64,000 nt of DNA from CALFCE01 sp964411665 (lineage in GTDB: Bacteria; Pseudomonadota; Gammaproteobacteria; Granulosicoccales; Granulosicoccaceae). A program made the translations under genes and the position numbers. This document shows positions 61,788 to 64,000 of the stretch, one piece after another. Within the stretch, counting starts at the first letter, position 1, and each line of letters opens with the position of its first letter. The stretch spans positions 1-64,000 of the forward strand of contig CAYPMR010000002.1 of the NCBI GenBank assembly GCA_964411665.1, written 5' to 3'. The notes beneath the pieces were generated by a model. That model worked only from the letters and a program-made list of their open reading frames with translations, made no database searches and was not told where the DNA came from.

Positions 61788-62242
61788 GTTTTGTCTATTG
61801 TGCAACGATTTTTGCGATACGATACTGTGACTGAATACGCAGATTGGCGTGGGCCAGTTTGTGCCTGTTTGTACTTGTTTTTGTTTAAGCTTGAGTACTG
61901 CCCGGATACTACCGAGTTTCTACCGAGTTTCGCGCGAATTTTAACGGTAACGAGGGTTTGACCAGATTGACGCCTGTACTTTTGAGTGCATTTGGCGACT
62001 GAGCAAAGCTGTGAACCGACGCACACTATGTTAGTGCGTGACCTCGGGCCGCGTCAATAGAAAAACACTACAGAGTGTGGTTATGTTCGAACAGAACCAC
62101 TACATACAGTGCTTTATAATACGTTTTGTGAATACATTGGTGCACAGGCAATGGAATAAGCTGTGGACAATTTGTGAAAGCGATTTCCGGTCTGCATTTT
62201 AGTACTCTAATCAATCCATTCAGCCAATACAGGTAAACCGGA
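61788..62242. other. Intergenic region upstream of the NrdR boxes
   Basis: About 455 bases between the NrdR boxes and the mgtE stop. It holds the mgtE terminator (62066-62112, listed separately). A dyad CGCACACTATGTTAGTGCG lies near 62010-62030. A CTGTGGACAA at 62161-62170 resembles a lone DnaA box. No gene is supported. Confidence 0.45.
62066..62112 (-). terminator. Intrinsic terminator of the mgtE transcript
   Basis: An imperfect palindrome of about 46 bases is centred on TTCGAA (62087-62092). On the minus strand GTAGTGGTTCTG pairs with CATAACCACACT, and the structure is followed by TAGTGTTTTTC. It lies about 130 bases after the mgtE stop. Confidence 0.65.
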
Positions 62243-63694
62243 CTAAAGCAGCAACCAGCTGGAAAGACCCAGAAAAGCCACAACGCCAACCACATCTGTA
62301 ATGGTTGTCAGTAAAACGCCTCCGGCCAGCGCGGGGTCGGTACCGACGCGTTTTAGCAACAAAGGAATGGCAAGTCCCGAGAACGCAGCACACAAGAGAT
62401 TGAAAGCAAGAGCGATCCCGAGCAGCAAACCGATGGTCAAATTGCCAAACCAGACATAGGTGAAAAGACAGACAACCGCTGCCCACAGACAGCCGTTAAC
62501 CAATGCGACTGTGAGTTCACGCAGTAGCAGCACTTTGGAATTACCGGCATTTACCTGTCCTAATGCCTGCCCGCGAATAACCAGGGTCAGGGTCTGGTTT
62601 CCCGCGATGCCACCCATGCTGGGTACTATGGTCATCAGTACGGCTAGCAGAACGATACTGTCGAGTGCCAGCTGAAATCTCGAAATCACCCATGAGGCCA
62701 AAAGAGCGGTCAACAAATTGATACCCAGCCAAACCGCTCTTTTACGTGCACTTCGAAGTGCAGGCGCAAAGATATCGTCTTCCTGACTCAAGCCGGCCAT
62801 GCTCAACACAGACTGTTCTGCCTCTTCACGAATGACGTCGACGACGTCGTCGATTGTTATTCTGCCGATCAGATGATTGTCATCGTCAACCACTGCAGCT
62901 GATACCAGATCGTAGTCTTCGAACAATCGGGCGACATCACGTTGGCTCATGGAGACCGGTACGGTATGACCATCGCGCCTCATGACGGTTGATACCAGTT
63001 CACCGGTTTTGCTGGTCAGCAGTCTGCGGATAGGAAGTTCACCGACATAGATTCCAAAGTTATCGACAACGATCAGTCGGTCAGTGTGTTTGGGTAGCGA
63101 GTCCTGTCGACGCAAATAACGCAAGACAACGTCTAGTGTTACATCTTCACGCAAGGTGATTGTATCGAGATCCATCAAACCACCAGCGCTGTCTTCCGGA
63201 TAAGACAGCACTTGCTCTAGTCGTTTGCGATGCTGGTCAGTCATGCCGGAGAGTACTTCGCGCGTCAGCTTCTCCGGAAGGGACTGGATGAAGTCGGCCA
63301 GATCATCCAGCTCAAGGTGACGTGAGGCAGCTTGTAGCTCGCTTGAATCCATTTGACCGACCAGAGTTGCTCGTACTTCGTCGTGCGCCTCCATCAAAAC
63401 ATCGCCTTCGATGGCGGGATCTACCATCTCCCACAAAACGTGTCGTTCACTATAGGGTAGGGATTCCAGGAGATCGGCAATCTCTGCAGGATGCATTGCT
63501 GACAAGAGTGACTTTGCGCTACTGAATGAACCGCTTTCCACAATTGCCGTTAATCGGGCAAGCTGTTCATCCTGACTTTCATCGTGTCTTCGGTCGTTAC
63601 TTGGTTTGTGATTTGCGTGCGATTTATGTTGGTTGTTGCTGTCACTACTAGCGCTGTCGCGGCTGTTGCGATTTTGCTTACTGTGGTTGCTCAT
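62243..63694 (-). CDS. mgtE: Magnesium transporter MgtE
   Basis: MgtE is a magnesium channel gated by cytoplasmic magnesium. The 483-residue protein has the MgtE N domain (about 45-150; LLSAMHPAEIADLLESLP), two CBS domains (about 155-285; YPEDSAGGLMDLD), the plug helix, and five C-terminal membrane helices with the pore signature VPSMGGIAGNQTLTLVIRG. The first 40 residues are polar and rich in N, S and H. The ATG overlaps the stop of the upstream PTS gene (ATGA), implying coupling. Confidence 0.95.
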   Translation of the reverse strand: MSNHSKQNRNSRDSASSDSNNQHKSHANHKPSNDRRHDESQDEQLARLTAIVESGSFSSAKSLLSAMHPAEIADLLESLPYSERHVLWEMVDPAIEGDVLMEAHDEVRATLVGQMDSSELQAASRHLELDDLADFIQSLPEKLTREVLSGMTDQHRKRLEQVLSYPEDSAGGLMDLDTITLREDVTLDVVLRYLRRQDSLPKHTDRLIVVDNFGIYVGELPIRRLLTSKTGELVSTVMRRDGHTVPVSMSQRDVARLFEDYDLVSAAVVDDDNHLIGRITIDDVVDVIREEAEQSVLSMAGLSQEDDIFAPALRSARKRAVWLGINLLTALLASWVISRFQLALDSIVLLAVLMTIVPSMGGIAGNQTLTLVIRGQALGQVNAGNSKVLLLRELTVALVNGCLWAAVVCLFTYVWFGNLTIGLLLGIALAFNLLCAAFSGLAIPLLLKRVGTDPALAGGVLLTTITDVVGVVAFLGLSSWLLL

Positions 63695-64000
63695 GCGACG
63701 GGCAGGGCGCGAGCTTCATTTATCTTCAGTAACAATTTTTGTTGTGCTTGTTGCGTATTGCATTTAATCATTGCCTGCGCATGGCGTTGCAGGCGTTTGC
63801 GATCGGCACCGAGTAGAGCGCGTTTGACCTCCAGCAGTGAATTGGGTGGCATACTGAACTCTGTCAGGCCAAGGCCGAGTAACAGGCGAACGTAACGTGT
63901 ATCGCCTGCCATTTCACCACACATGGCAACAGGGATGTCTGCACGTTTGCCAGCTTCAATTGTCTGTTTGATCAAGTGCAAGACGGCAGGATGTAACGGG
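63691..64000 (-). CDS. PTS enzyme I (PtsI/PtsP-like), C-terminal part, runs off the window
   Basis: The last 100 or so codons of a phosphoenolpyruvate-protein phosphotransferase are present. The visible part contains AMCGEMAGDTRYVRLLLGLG and TEFSMPPNSLLEVKRAL, the end of the PEP-binding TIM barrel that includes the catalytic cysteine in MCGEMAG. The frame is open to the window edge. PTS genes beside mgtE are a known arrangement in marine gammaproteobacteria. PtsI and PtsP cannot be separated from this fragment. Confidence 0.9.
   Translation of the reverse strand, partial: PLHPAVLHLIKQTIEAGKRADIPVAMCGEMAGDTRYVRLLLGLGLTEFSMPPNSLLEVKRALLGADRKRLQRHAQAMIKCNTQQAQQKLLLKINEARALPVA

Noticed and set aside
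62161..62170. Single DnaA-box-like sequence near mgtE
   Set aside because: One isolated imperfect box without an AT-rich unwinding element, clustered boxes or nearby dnaA/dnaN/gidA genes is not evidence for an origin.
1..64000. CRISPR arrays, prophage, insertion sequences, toxin-antitoxin pairs, defence systems
   Set aside because: No transposase, integrase, phage structural gene, evenly spaced repeat-spacer array or nuclease-modification pair is present. The tandem repeats found lack spacers.

Overview
The window is chromosomal core DNA of a gammaproteobacterium. The diagnostic groupings are rpsP-rimM-trmD-rplS, zapB-like/zapA-6S RNA-ygfA, minCDE, bamC next to a metallo-beta-lactamase-fold gene, pcnB-folK, and split class II ribonucleotide reductase nrdJa-nrdJb. 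An amt/glnK pair, a small porin, a sterol-desaturase-like protein and a ferric-iron binding protein suggest a free-living aquatic organism. The genus cannot be fixed from the sequence alone. I see no phage, insertion sequence, CRISPR array, tRNA or rRNA.

Layout. 0-12 kb: GNAT acetyltransferase, proS, a LysR regulator, an AI-2E family permease, bamC and an MBL hydrolase, then a minus-strand run of folE2, ispA, radA and a CorC/CNNM-type membrane protein. 12-24.9 kb: ffh, the rpsP operon, htpG, a diheme cytochrome, ycgL, an Hsp15-like gene, amtB, glnK, pcnB, folK and a deoxynucleoside kinase. 25-31.5 kb: a signalling block (OmpR-type regulator, secreted LysM/FecR protein, CHASE2 histidine kinase), then a secreted helix-hairpin-helix protein with a histone-like lysine tail. 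31.6-40.3 kb: rpiA and ilvA diverging across a minisatellite, an EVE protein, 5-formyl-THF cyclo-ligase, 6S RNA, zapA, a zapB-like gene, UPF0149, pepP and a ClC transporter. 40.5-52 kb: 3-hydroxyacyl-CoA dehydrogenase, a MetY-like enzyme, an alpha/beta hydrolase, adk, a lipoprotein, a sterol-desaturase-like protein, a ferric-iron binding protein, trhO, slt and bolA. 52-64 kb: porin, minE-minD-minC, a GGDEF-EAL protein, the nrdJ operon with paired NrdR boxes, mgtE and the 3' end of a PTS enzyme I gene.

The most notable result is start-codon use. Three genes (rimM, pcnB and the ClC transporter) have no in-frame AUG, GUG or UUG that preserves the conserved N-terminus. Each instead has an AUC or AUU behind a purine-rich stretch. 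AUU initiation is established for E. coli pcnB; the two AUC cases are unusual. A second theme is low-complexity extensions on housekeeping proteins: an acidic tail on S16, a basic tail on MinE, a long linker in MinC and a lysine tail on the helix-hairpin-helix protein. Several short tandem repeats (9, 11, 15 and 19 bp) lie in or beside genes.
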